Assembly (NCBI RefSeq): GCF_000220255.1 | Contig: NZ_GL982514.1 | Span: 269,791 to 326,176, forward strand | Source of the DNA: Prevotella pallens ATCC 700821 | GTDB taxonomy: Bacteria > Bacteroidota > Bacteroidia > Bacteroidales > Bacteroidaceae | DNA: 56,386 bases | Direction of reading: 5' to 3' | Shown: one piece after another, positions 17,522 through 26,389 of the stretch | Numbering within the stretch: position 1 is the stretch's first letter | Layout: the number at the start of each line of letters is the position of its first letter | Notes under the pieces: generated by a model | What the model was told of the DNA's origin: nothing | Seen by the model: only the letters and a program-made list of their open reading frames with translations | Database searches by the model: none | Position numbers and translations under genes: made by a program

Positions 17522-19591
17522 ATGAAAAGACTTTTTACTACACTCTTTGCAGGTATAGCTCTGCTTGTTAGCCTGCTTGCTGCGCTACCTGTAACGGCAC
17601 AAACAGAATATAATTTGTACGGACATCTTGTTGGCACACGGGAGAATAATGGTATCTATAAGTTTACAACAGCATCTACATCTAACTTTACTGAAGTGCA
17701 AAAAATACCATATACACCCGACTACGGCATTGTGAAGGTGAAAGACCGCTACTATTTTTTTGTGAAAGACGACTCCGATTACGGCTCAGATATGTACATG
17801 TACATCTACAACGCCAACGATTTCACCAACATAACACGCCACAAAGTGCCTGCCGATATGGTATCTATAGGTTGTCCGATAGCCTACGATGAAACTACCG
17901 ACAAGGTATATTCTGTCTACAAAGATGGTTCAACCTATAAGCTCTGCACCCTCGAACTAACCAAACACGAACGCAAAGAGGTGGGCGTATTGGGCAACAA
18001 CATTCTCGCAATAGCCTTTAACAAAGAAGGAAAACTATACGGAATAAACTCAGCAGGTAGGGTAGGAGAAATCTCAACAACCGATGCTACATTCACAGAG
18101 ATACTCTCTACAGGCATGAACCCACTTTATCAGCAGTCTGCAGCCTTCCCCGCAAACGACAATAACACCCTTTACTGGGCAGCAACACTCGACGATTGGG
18201 GCGGAACACCGGGCATTTACAAAATAGACCTAAAAGCTAAGACCAGCACAATGCTACGCGAATTCAAGCACGAAGAAGAGTTTGGTTGCCTCTGGGTGGG
18301 CGATAAGATAGTAAATCCAAGTGCTCCTGCAGCGCCAACAGATATTGTTGCCGACTTCGCAAATGGCGATTTGAAAGGCAAAATAGGCTTTACGGCACCT
18401 ACAAAAACCTACGACGGACAGCCTCTTACGGGAGCTTTAACCTACAAGGTGCTTGTTGATGGCGTGGAAAACACCAGCGGCACCACACAGGCAGGACAGG
18501 CTACCACAGCCGAAGTAACCACAACGCAAGGCTTACACAGCTTTGCTGTTATTGTGGTAAATACAGAAGGCGATGGCGACAAGGCAGAAATAAAGAACAT
18601 TTACGTGGGACACGATACACCAAAGCAGGTGAAGAACGTGAAACTAATACAAGGCGAAGATATTAATAAGCTGATATTGACATGGGACGCTGCCACAGAA
18701 GGAATGTACAACGGCTACGTAGACCCAACAGAAGTGAAATACCAGGTGCGCAAAATGCCTTCAGGCGAAATAGTAGACAACGCAGGCGCATCGCCATATA
18801 CTTACAACGTTACACAAGAAAAGGCTGAAAAGTGCTTCTTCGATGTTACCCCTTACATCGACGACGACCACAAAGGCATTCCAACAGCATCGAATAAGAT
18901 AATGATAGGTAAGCCTTTCGAAGTGCCTTATACCGCCACCTTCGACACCAACGACGAAGTATTGCTCTTTACTACTGAACATCTTGGCGACGGAAACGCC
19001 TATTGGGACTGGGACAACGACTACAAATTCATGAAGATATACAGCTCTTCATCTCCTAAAAACGACTGGCTGTTTACACCATTCATAGCCGTAGAGAAAG
19101 ACGCAATATACGAATTGTCGTTCGATATACGCACCATCGGCACCGAAAAGTATGAAGTGATGTACGGTTTACAACCCGAATCTGCTGCTATGACCGAACA
19201 ATTGGTGCCTGATACACAAGAAGACACAGACAAGTTTGCTCCGCGCATTGTTGAATTTACAGCCAAACAGACAGCACCAATATATATTGGATTCCATGCT
19301 AACACTACCGATGTAGAGAAAGGAATGAACCTTTACTTAGACAATATATGCTTAAAGAAGATAGGAACAACTGGCATTAACAACGTATCTGCCCTTGCAG
19401 CCGATGTCAGCCTACGCATTGCCGACGGAGGAATCTATGTTCTTGGCGTTGATAACTATATCAGCGTAGTGCGCATCGACGGCACTCACCTCTTTAGTGG
19501 CGCTGTTAAAGCTGGTCAGCACATCGCCCTCGAAAAGGGAATCTACCTTGTACGCACCGCTAAAGGCACACAAAAAGTGGTAGTAAAGTAA
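17522..19591 (+). CDS. Secreted adhesin-like protein with Fn3-like and cleaved-adhesin domains
   Basis: 689 residues. A signal peptide (about 1-26, ending VTAQ) is followed by a beta-rich N-terminal region (30-260). Two fibronectin-III-like segments (about 263-460) come next, then a galactose-binding-like 'cleaved adhesin / choice-of-anchor' domain (466-615) with DWLFTPFIAV and LYLDNICLKKIG. The final 70 residues (GIYVLGV...GIYLVRTAKGTQKVVVK) look like a type IX secretion sorting tail. The protein is a shorter paralog of the one at 21.8 kb: both begin with a similar beta-rich part and share the domain order. It is probably cell-surface bound. A strong terminator follows. Confidence 0.85.
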   Translation: MKRLFTTLFAGIALLVSLLAALPVTAQTEYNLYGHLVGTRENNGIYKFTTASTSNFTEVQKIPYTPDYGIVKVKDRYYFFVKDDSDYGSDMYMYIYNANDFTNITRHKVPADMVSIGCPIAYDETTDKVYSVYKDGSTYKLCTLELTKHERKEVGVLGNNILAIAFNKEGKLYGINSAGRVGEISTTDATFTEILSTGMNPLYQQSAAFPANDNNTLYWAATLDDWGGTPGIYKIDLKAKTSTMLREFKHEEEFGCLWVGDKIVNPSAPAAPTDIVADFANGDLKGKIGFTAPTKTYDGQPLTGALTYKVLVDGVENTSGTTQAGQATTAEVTTTQGLHSFAVIVVNTEGDGDKAEIKNIYVGHDTPKQVKNVKLIQGEDINKLILTWDAATEGMYNGYVDPTEVKYQVRKMPSGEIVDNAGASPYTYNVTQEKAEKCFFDVTPYIDDDHKGIPTASNKIMIGKPFEVPYTATFDTNDEVLLFTTEHLGDGNAYWDWDNDYKFMKIYSSSSPKNDWLFTPFIAVEKDAIYELSFDIRTIGTEKYEVMYGLQPESAAMTEQLVPDTQEDTDKFAPRIVEFTAKQTAPIYIGFHANTTDVEKGMNLYLDNICLKKIGTTGINNVSALAADVSLRIADGGIYVLGVDNYISVVRIDGTHLFSGAVKAGQHIALEKGIYLVRTAKGTQKVVVK

Positions 19592-19643
19592 GGTTTAACC
19601 ACACAGTAGCTGTATTCTTTTAATGCAGTAACCCACTTTTGAA

Positions 19644-19675
19644 GGGGCTTCACCCTATGGTGAGGCTCCTTTTTT
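19644..19675 (+). terminator. Intrinsic terminator after first adhesin-like gene
   Basis: An 11-base stem (19644-19654 with 19659-19669, two G-U pairs) has a CTAT loop and is followed directly by six T. It lies about 55 bases past the stop. Confidence 0.85.
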
Positions 19676-19799
19676 GCTTGATGACCTTCCTGTTGCCTAC
19701 AGTTTTCCTATTATTCATGGTCCTTCTAATTTCCATCAATCCCATTGCTACACCGAAAAAAATCGTTATCCACAATATCAGTATATCACAAATAAACAT

Positions 19800-19807
19800 T
19801 ATCTTTG
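19800..19807 (+). promoter_or_regulatory. -7 box for DUF389 gene
   Basis: TATCTTTG followed by GCAC lies 18 bases before ATG 19825. It decides the start, because the frame is open back to 19639 but that part lies upstream of the promoter and overlaps the previous terminator. Confidence 0.6.
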
Positions 19808-19824
19808 CACAAAAAACAAAGCGT

Positions 19825-21180
19825 ATGGACCCAAACAACAACCAAACACTGTGGCAAGTAGTTAAGAAATACTTCAATGTCATGCCCGGTAAAGCCTCTG
19901 AAGACAACGTAATAGCACAGATAACCGAAGGTGTAAACTTCCAGGGAGCACCCTTATGGATACTTATTCTTGCTATCTTCGTCGCTTCCTTAGGACTCAA
20001 TGTCAATTCAACAGCTGTCATTATCGGTGCCATGCTCATCTCGCCACTGATGGGACCAATCATCGGAATGGGCTTAGCGGTTGGAATAGCCGACCTGAAT
20101 TTGTTCAGGAAAGCTATCATCAACTACCTCATTACCACCTTTCTCAGCGTTGTTACAGCTACCATTTACTTTTCCCTTTCGCCTATCACAGAAGCACAAT
20201 CAGAACTTCTTGCACGTACATCGCCCACACTTTACGATGTGTTGATAGCACTCTGTGGCGGTGCAGCAGGTATTTTGGCAGTAGCTACAAAAGGCAAAAA
20301 CAACGTGATACCGGGTGTTGCGATTGCTACTGCCCTAATGCCACCACTCTGTACGGCGGGCTACGGACTTGCAATGGGCAACATATCTTACTTCTTGGGT
20401 GCCTTTTATCTTTACTTCATCAATACTGTTTTCATCGCTTTCACCACCTGCGTGGGCGTTCGTTTAATGCACTTCCATCGTAAAAAGATAGTCCATCATG
20501 AGAAGTTGAAGTATGTAAACTACTGTATTGCAAGTATTGTTATCATCACAATGATACCTGCTGGCTACATGACATGGCAAATTATTAAGCAGAGTGTCAT
20601 CGAAAATAACGTCGAAAGCTTTCTGCGCAACGAAATAAAAGACAAAGGAACTTACATTCTTTCGCACACTTTCGACAAAGAAAACAAAACGTTGGATGTT
20701 ATTACAATAGGCAATTCTATTTCTAATAGCAACGTTAAGAAGGCACAGGAAGCCCTGTCCGACTATCAGTTAGCCGACTATCGACTTCGCATTATACAAG
20801 GTGCTAGTGCTGATAGTCTTATGGCTATGCAGCAAAAGAAGCGCGGTTTGGTAGCAGCAAGCGAAGGAACGTCTTCCGATTTGAAGGAACAAGTGTACCA
20901 AAACGATGCCTTACAGAAGCAGTTAGCGGCTTATACACGTTATCCGGAGTTGGCTAAAGAGATGAAACAAGAGCTGAAAGCCATTTGTCCGGAAGCTAAA
21001 AGTATAACCCTTTCGCACACTTCGGAAGTCTTTGTAGATACTGCTCTCACCCAAAAATACGTGCTTGCGGTGATTAAAACCAGCAAAACACTTCCTGCAA
21101 ACGACAAGCAACAGCTTTACAAATGGCTTAAGGTGCGCATAAAAACCGATAGTCTTCAGTTGGTGGTATTGCCACAATAG
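19825..21180 (+). CDS. DUF389 family integral membrane protein
   Basis: 451 residues from ATG 19825. The DUF389 core covers about residues 35-240 with five or more membrane segments and the conserved stretches VNSTAVIIGAMLISPLMGPI and GVAIATALMPPLCTAGYGLA. The C-terminal 200 residues are soluble and charged, with a repeated LAxY-type segment. The family is widespread and of unknown function; a transport role is only guessed from topology. It is a single-gene unit with its own promoter and terminator, placed between two paralogous adhesin genes. Confidence 0.88.
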   Translation: MDPNNNQTLWQVVKKYFNVMPGKASEDNVIAQITEGVNFQGAPLWILILAIFVASLGLNVNSTAVIIGAMLISPLMGPIIGMGLAVGIADLNLFRKAIINYLITTFLSVVTATIYFSLSPITEAQSELLARTSPTLYDVLIALCGGAAGILAVATKGKNNVIPGVAIATALMPPLCTAGYGLAMGNISYFLGAFYLYFINTVFIAFTTCVGVRLMHFHRKKIVHHEKLKYVNYCIASIVIITMIPAGYMTWQIIKQSVIENNVESFLRNEIKDKGTYILSHTFDKENKTLDVITIGNSISNSNVKKAQEALSDYQLADYRLRIIQGASADSLMAMQQKKRGLVAASEGTSSDLKEQVYQNDALQKQLAAYTRYPELAKEMKQELKAICPEAKSITLSHTSEVFVDTALTQKYVLAVIKTSKTLPANDKQQLYKWLKVRIKTDSLQLVVLPQ

Positions 21181-21234
21181 GTTGCTACAGAAGCATAACG
21201 AGAGCTTCGAAACAACTTTGTTTACCCCCCTTAC

Positions 21235-21260
21235 ACCCCTTGCGTAAAGATGCAAGGGGT
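21235..21260 (+). terminator. Terminator after DUF389 gene
   Basis: A perfect 9-base stem, ACCCCTTGC / GCAAGGGGT, with an 8-base loop is followed by TGTTTTTG. Confidence 0.75.
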
Positions 21261-21459
21261 TGTTTTTGATTTGTTATCTCCCAAATATTGAAATCTTAGC
21301 GTTTCTATATTGTTAAATAAGTTTACCCCTTCGTCTTCCCCTCTTATCGCTCTACCATAACCTCACATCATTTCTTTCATTTACCGCTAATTTCCTTTTC
21401 TTGTCGTAATAACAGCTTACAGAATGTTGAAAACATATTGAGATTTTTCTTCTCTTTCG

Positions 21460-21491
21460 TTTGTGTAGTTGAAATAATATATTTATTTTTG
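21460..21491 (+). promoter_or_regulatory. Promoter of large adhesin-like gene
   Basis: TTTG at 21460-21463 and TATTTTTG at 21484-21491 are separated by 20 bases. The leader is about 300 bases and carries TTATATATAGAGGT at 21557-21570. The same 14 bases lie at 17377-17390 in the leader of the first adhesin gene, 64-66 bases past the -7 box in both. Confidence 0.7.
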
Positions 21492-21791
21492 CAAAACATT
21501 GTGGACCTTCAAAACGAAAGAAACAATAGAGAAAGCACGCACTGTTGTACACCTTATTATATATAGAGGTTCGGCAGAGTAACGTAAAAAAGCAATATAT
21601 AAACGAATACAGTTATTTTAAGGCAAACAAGCACCATATTATTTCTATAAATGGACCTTTTGTGTGCAGTAGGCTGTAACTATGTATAAATACATAGCAC
21701 TATGCACCCCTATAACCGTAGACAAGTACGAAACAACCGAGAAACTTTCGTCATCATCGTGATGGCATATTACTCACTAAATTTATTGCTT

Positions 21792-24700
21792 ATGAAAAAG
21801 AAGTCTTACATTATGTTTGCTGGCATCATAGCCTTTTTGCTATGCTGGTCATCAGCAATGATGGCACAGAACAACAGCCAGCGTGAGAGTACACTAAGAA
21901 ACGCCTTGTCGGCAAGACAAGGTGGTATGGTGATGGGTTCAACCCTCAAAATGCCTGTCGCTCAGCGTTCAAGTTCAGACAATATGCTATTGCAGACAGT
22001 GGCTTCACCCCTGCAAAAGCCTCTTGCTGCGCCTCTCTTAAAGACTCCCGGAGGCACTGTACTGTGGGGAAACGTCATTCATCAAGAAGGTTGGAAGGTG
22101 GGTAACGCTGCCTACGGCATGTATTCGGTAGGCACTACAGTCCCTATTGAAGTGAAACCGTTAGGACTTATGAACTATATGGAGGTGAATGCAGGAAGCG
22201 GAATAGTTGGCGACGTGTTCCATGCAATGTATTTAGACCTCTTGGCATACTCGGAAGGTCAAATAAAAGTACACCATTACACTTATGATATAGATACGTG
22301 GGAACAGTTATCTGACGATAATTTAGGTAGAGATGGACTTTCTTTGTGCGCAATGGAAACTGCACAAGACCGCAAAACAGGTAAGATATATGGTGTGTTT
22401 TGGGATGAGAGTGGTACGAATTTGCAGTGGGGAACCATTGATTATACTAAGATGAAGCGTAACTTCATTGGTTGGGCAGAACGCCAGTATGTAGCACTCG
22501 GTATAAGTAAAGAAGGTACACTCTATGGAATATCACTTGATGGGAATCTTTATTCCATTAGTACAACAGATGGAAAGGAAACATTAGTAGGTTCAACAGG
22601 TGTTACTGTGAGAGATTCAGATGGTAGTTATTACCAGCAGAGTGGAGAGATAGATCAGAAAACAAATATATTCTATTGGGCAAGCATAGACAAAGACGGC
22701 AAGTCGGTGCTATATAACGTAGACCTTACAACTGGTCGTGCTAATAAAATAGGTGATATGCCATCTGAAACGCAGATATTAGCATTGACAATACCCACAA
22801 CAACAGCAGCACCAGAGGCACCTGCACGTATAAACAACCTTAAGATTGTGTTTGAAAAAGGTAATACAACAGGACGCATTCAGTTCACTGCTCCAAGTAA
22901 AAAGATAAACGGTGAACCGCTAACAGGTAATCTTACATACTATGTTGTGGCTAATAACGACACTGTAAAGAAGGCTGTTGCTACGGCAGGAGCTAAGGTT
23001 GATGACGAAATAACCGTACCTGGTGGCGATACAAAGTTCCTCGTTACCATAGCAAACGCTGCAGGCTCATCGCCTAAAGTAAGATATACTACATGGGTAG
23101 GCTACGACATTCCTGCCGATATAGAGCGTGTGAAGTTCAACTACGATGGCACAAAGGCTGTTGTTACATGGCATTCTGTAACGCAAGGAAAGCACGGTGG
23201 ATATGTAGGAGAGGTGATTTACGACGTGAAAAGAATGCCAGATGGAGCCCAAGTGCAAACCAATGTAACAGGAAACAGTCTGTCGGTACCTTTCACAACC
23301 ACCGAATTAAAGAAGTATAGTTTCGCCATTACACCGAAAGCGGGCAACCGTCAAGGTAATGAAGTGGCTTCTAACGGAATCGTTATAGGTAAGGCCATCG
23401 TGCCACCGTTTAAGGAAAGCTTCTATGATGAGGAATCTTTCAACAACTTTACAGCCATAGATGCAAACGACGACGGCCAAACTTGGGAGTGGGGATTGGC
23501 TGATGACTGGAAAGGAAGGGCTCAGTCGGGTTACAATCCTAAGGGAGTAGCTGACGATTGGCTACTTTCTCCACCGTTTGAACTAAAGGCAGATAGACTC
23601 TATACTGTTTCTTTTGAAGCCTATAACACGCTTGCTGAACAGTTTAAAGAGGTGTTCCAACTTGCTTGTGGCGAAGGTTATAACCCTGTAAACTATGCGA
23701 AAGTGGGGCAGCAAGTGCTGGTTCCAAAGGCACAAACAAAGTTTACTTACGAGCTTAAGGTACCAAAAGATGGCTCATACCACCTTGCCATTCACGATAA
23801 GAGCGGCTTTAACCAATGGCGTTTCTATGTCCGCAACTTCCAATTAGTGCCTGGTGCGCTCTTCACAGCACCTGATGCAGCGACCGATTTCCACGTTATT
23901 GTAGACCAAACAGGAAGAGAGAAAGCTACATTAAACTTCAAAATGCCAGTGAAAGCAGTCAATGGAGACGCCCTTACTGCCCAGTTAGATTCGGCAGTTA
24001 TATACCGCGACGATGTGAAACTCGGTGTTTTGAAGAACCCAATGAGCGGTCAAGTCATGACATATAAGGACGACAATGTTGCAAAAGGCGCACATATATA
24101 TAAGGTGGTAGCTTATAATGCAGCAGGAGCAGGTCGCGAAGCAGTGGCAAAAGCCTTTGTAGGTTTCGATATACCAGCTACTCCTACAGGTTTGAAGGCG
24201 TTAGACAAGAACACAGTGGCAGCCCTTTCATGGGATAAAACGTCTACTGTCGGTGCCAATGGTGGCGTTGTTGTACCTGAAGAGATTACCTATTACGTTA
24301 TGTCTATGAAAAATTCAAAAGAGCCTACCGACACTTTGGCTTCGTTTAAGAATAAGAATAGCTACGACGTAACGCCTGTAGACCTTAACACTGGCGAGCA
24401 ACAACACTTTGTTTATTGGGGCGTTTCAGCGCAAAATCAGTTGGGAAGCAGTGGTATAGCTACCACTCGACTCATTGCCGGAAAAGCTTATAACGTGCCA
24501 TTCAAGGAGAGTTTTGCCAACGCATCGCTTTCTTCGTTGGTTTGGTTGGCAGATACGAAAGGCACATCGTGGAAGATTAGACGTGGCGTAGCATACGATA
24601 AGGACGGTGGCGCACTCTGTTTTGAACCTGCACATACAGGCGATGAAAGTACGTTAGGCACAGGAAAGATTTCGCTTATAGGCACTACCAATCCTAAATT

Positions 24701-26258
24701 GATATTCAGCTACGGACGAAAGAACTTCCCCGACACAAAGTTAATAGTATTTGTGCAACGTCAGGACGGTACACGCACCGAATTAAAGACGATAGATTAC
24801 TCTCTGATAAATGGCAATGATGCATGGTTTAACGAAGTTATTCCATTGAGTGGGTTCGAGAATGAGCGCTTCGTATTTATTGGATTTAAAGCAGTAAGTG
24901 GTACTAACCACGAACCAATCTTCGTTGATAACATTCGTATAATGGAAGTTCAGCGCCACAATTTATCTATCAACGTGTCTGGAACAAGTAAGGTTGTCAA
25001 GGGACGTACTGCCAAACTCCAGGTGAAAGTAGAGAATATTGGCGAATGTGAAGCCAAAAACTTCACCGTTCGTCTTAAATCTGGTGGCAAAGAGATAAAT
25101 TCTTATGAATGGAATGATAAACTCGCACCATTCAGTAGCTGCACTTTAGACTTCCAAGTGCCATCATCTGCTATCATTGCAGATGCAAAAGAGATGAAGG
25201 TTATAGCAGAAGTGGAATACGATAAAGACTTAGATAACACCGATAATAAGGCAGAAACGACCATCAGACTTGAAGATTCTGAAAAGCCAACGATACAGAA
25301 TCTGAGAGGAACAAGGGAACAATCGAATGTATCACTGGAATGGGAAGCGCCCAATACAGCTCCTCAAACAGTAACAGAAGACTTCGAACGCTACGATGCA
25401 TGGTCTACAGAGTTTGGCGATTGGACTCTTATTGATGCCAATGGCGGCTATTCTGGTGGTTTCTTCGACGATCTTTGGTACCCCAATCAGTTCACACAGT
25501 TCGCCTATATTATATTTAATCCTTTTGTATTAGGCGAAAATGTGCCAACCCTTAATCCTTGGCTGAAACCATTCTCGGGTCAGCAGTATGCTTCAGTTCC
25601 ATACGAGCTTGATGAAACAGGACAATCTTATGTAAATAGTGATAACTGGATTATCAGTCCAAAGCTTTCTGGACAGGCACAAACTATATCGTTCTATGTG
25701 CATAATATGACGGTGAATAATGTTGCTTATATTGAAAATTATGATGTACTTTATTCGTCAGCGGGTAATGACATTACAGATTTTACCAATATTGTTCTTA
25801 AAAATCGTCAGGCTGTATCGGGCGAATGGGAGAAGGTAACCATCAATGTGCCTGCTGGAACAACCTATTTTGCAATTCATCAGACAACCCCACAAACTGG
25901 TCTTATGTTTGGAATTGACGACGTTACTTATACAAAAGAAACGCCTACACCAATATATTATGACATTTACAAGGCTGGCGCACTCATCAATAAGGTGCCT
26001 GTTACCGTCCGCCATTGCGTAGATGTCAATGCTGGAGCGAATACCCAGTATGCCGTTACAGCCATTTATGCCGACGGAACAGAATCAGCTCCAGTGGAAG
26101 TAAATGTACCAACAGGTATCGAAAACGTCATAACCGACGGCAAACCAGTAGATGTTTACACCGTCGATGGCAAACTTGTACGTCGCCAGACAACTACTCT
26201 TCGTGGTTTACGCAAAGGAGTTTATGTTGTTGGCAACAAGAAAATACTTATCGAATAA
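21792..26258 (+). CDS. Large secreted adhesin-like protein, multi-domain
   Basis: 1488 residues from ATG 21792, chosen because MKKKSYIMFAGIIAFLLCW then forms a clean signal peptide; the frame is open back to 21702. A beta-rich N-terminal region (about 80-340) and Fn3-like segments precede a first galactose-binding-like domain (537-690, DDWLLSPPFEL), more Fn3, and a second (902-1053, FVDNIRIMEVQ). A CARDB-like domain (1055-1163) and a gingipain-type cleaved-adhesin domain (1193-1383, SDNWIISPKLSG) follow. The tail (from about 1443, VDVYTVDGKLVRRQ...GLRKGVYVVGNKKILIE) is a sorting-type C-terminus. It is probably exported by type IX secretion and binds host or bacterial glycoproteins; the ligand is not readable. 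It is a paralog of the 17.5 kb gene, about twice as long. Confidence 0.87.
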   Translation: MKKKSYIMFAGIIAFLLCWSSAMMAQNNSQRESTLRNALSARQGGMVMGSTLKMPVAQRSSSDNMLLQTVASPLQKPLAAPLLKTPGGTVLWGNVIHQEGWKVGNAAYGMYSVGTTVPIEVKPLGLMNYMEVNAGSGIVGDVFHAMYLDLLAYSEGQIKVHHYTYDIDTWEQLSDDNLGRDGLSLCAMETAQDRKTGKIYGVFWDESGTNLQWGTIDYTKMKRNFIGWAERQYVALGISKEGTLYGISLDGNLYSISTTDGKETLVGSTGVTVRDSDGSYYQQSGEIDQKTNIFYWASIDKDGKSVLYNVDLTTGRANKIGDMPSETQILALTIPTTTAAPEAPARINNLKIVFEKGNTTGRIQFTAPSKKINGEPLTGNLTYYVVANNDTVKKAVATAGAKVDDEITVPGGDTKFLVTIANAAGSSPKVRYTTWVGYDIPADIERVKFNYDGTKAVVTWHSVTQGKHGGYVGEVIYDVKRMPDGAQVQTNVTGNSLSVPFTTTELKKYSFAITPKAGNRQGNEVASNGIVIGKAIVPPFKESFYDEESFNNFTAIDANDDGQTWEWGLADDWKGRAQSGYNPKGVADDWLLSPPFELKADRLYTVSFEAYNTLAEQFKEVFQLACGEGYNPVNYAKVGQQVLVPKAQTKFTYELKVPKDGSYHLAIHDKSGFNQWRFYVRNFQLVPGALFTAPDAATDFHVIVDQTGREKATLNFKMPVKAVNGDALTAQLDSAVIYRDDVKLGVLKNPMSGQVMTYKDDNVAKGAHIYKVVAYNAAGAGREAVAKAFVGFDIPATPTGLKALDKNTVAALSWDKTSTVGANGGVVVPEEITYYVMSMKNSKEPTDTLASFKNKNSYDVTPVDLNTGEQQHFVYWGVSAQNQLGSSGIATTRLIAGKAYNVPFKESFANASLSSLVWLADTKGTSWKIRRGVAYDKDGGALCFEPAHTGDESTLGTGKISLIGTTNPKLIFSYGRKNFPDTKLIVFVQRQDGTRTELKTIDYSLINGNDAWFNEVIPLSGFENERFVFIGFKAVSGTNHEPIFVDNIRIMEVQRHNLSINVSGTSKVVKGRTAKLQVKVENIGECEAKNFTVRLKSGGKEINSYEWNDKLAPFSSCTLDFQVPSSAIIADAKEMKVIAEVEYDKDLDNTDNKAETTIRLEDSEKPTIQNLRGTREQSNVSLEWEAPNTAPQTVTEDFERYDAWSTEFGDWTLIDANGGYSGGFFDDLWYPNQFTQFAYIIFNPFVLGENVPTLNPWLKPFSGQQYASVPYELDETGQSYVNSDNWIISPKLSGQAQTISFYVHNMTVNNVAYIENYDVLYSSAGNDITDFTNIVLKNRQAVSGEWEKVTINVPAGTTYFAIHQTTPQTGLMFGIDDVTYTKETPTPIYYDIYKAGALINKVPVTVRHCVDVNAGANTQYAVTAIYADGTESAPVEVNVPTGIENVITDGKPVDVYTVDGKLVRRQTTTLRGLRKGVYVVGNKKILIE

Positions 26259-26268
26259 AAGCTCTTTG

Positions 26269-26313
26269 TCGGTGTTCGCTCCCATATCGGGAATAGCGAG
26301 CACCGATATTTTT
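26269..26313 (+). terminator. Terminator after large adhesin-like gene
   Basis: A 12-base stem (26269-26280 with 26295-26306, TCGGTGTTCGCT with AGCGAGCACCGA, one G-U pair) encloses a small CCC/GGG inner stem and is followed by TATTTTTA. It lies within 15 bases of the stop. Confidence 0.8.
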
Positions 26314-26389
26314 ATATATAGAGAGTGGAATAGCTGTTAGAAATTCAATTAATATTCTCATTGATATTCATTTTAAATATAAAACCTAT

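Noticed and set aside
19639..19824. Extended N-terminus of the DUF389 protein
   Set aside because: It begins inside the previous terminator and upstream of the TATCTTTG box at 19800.
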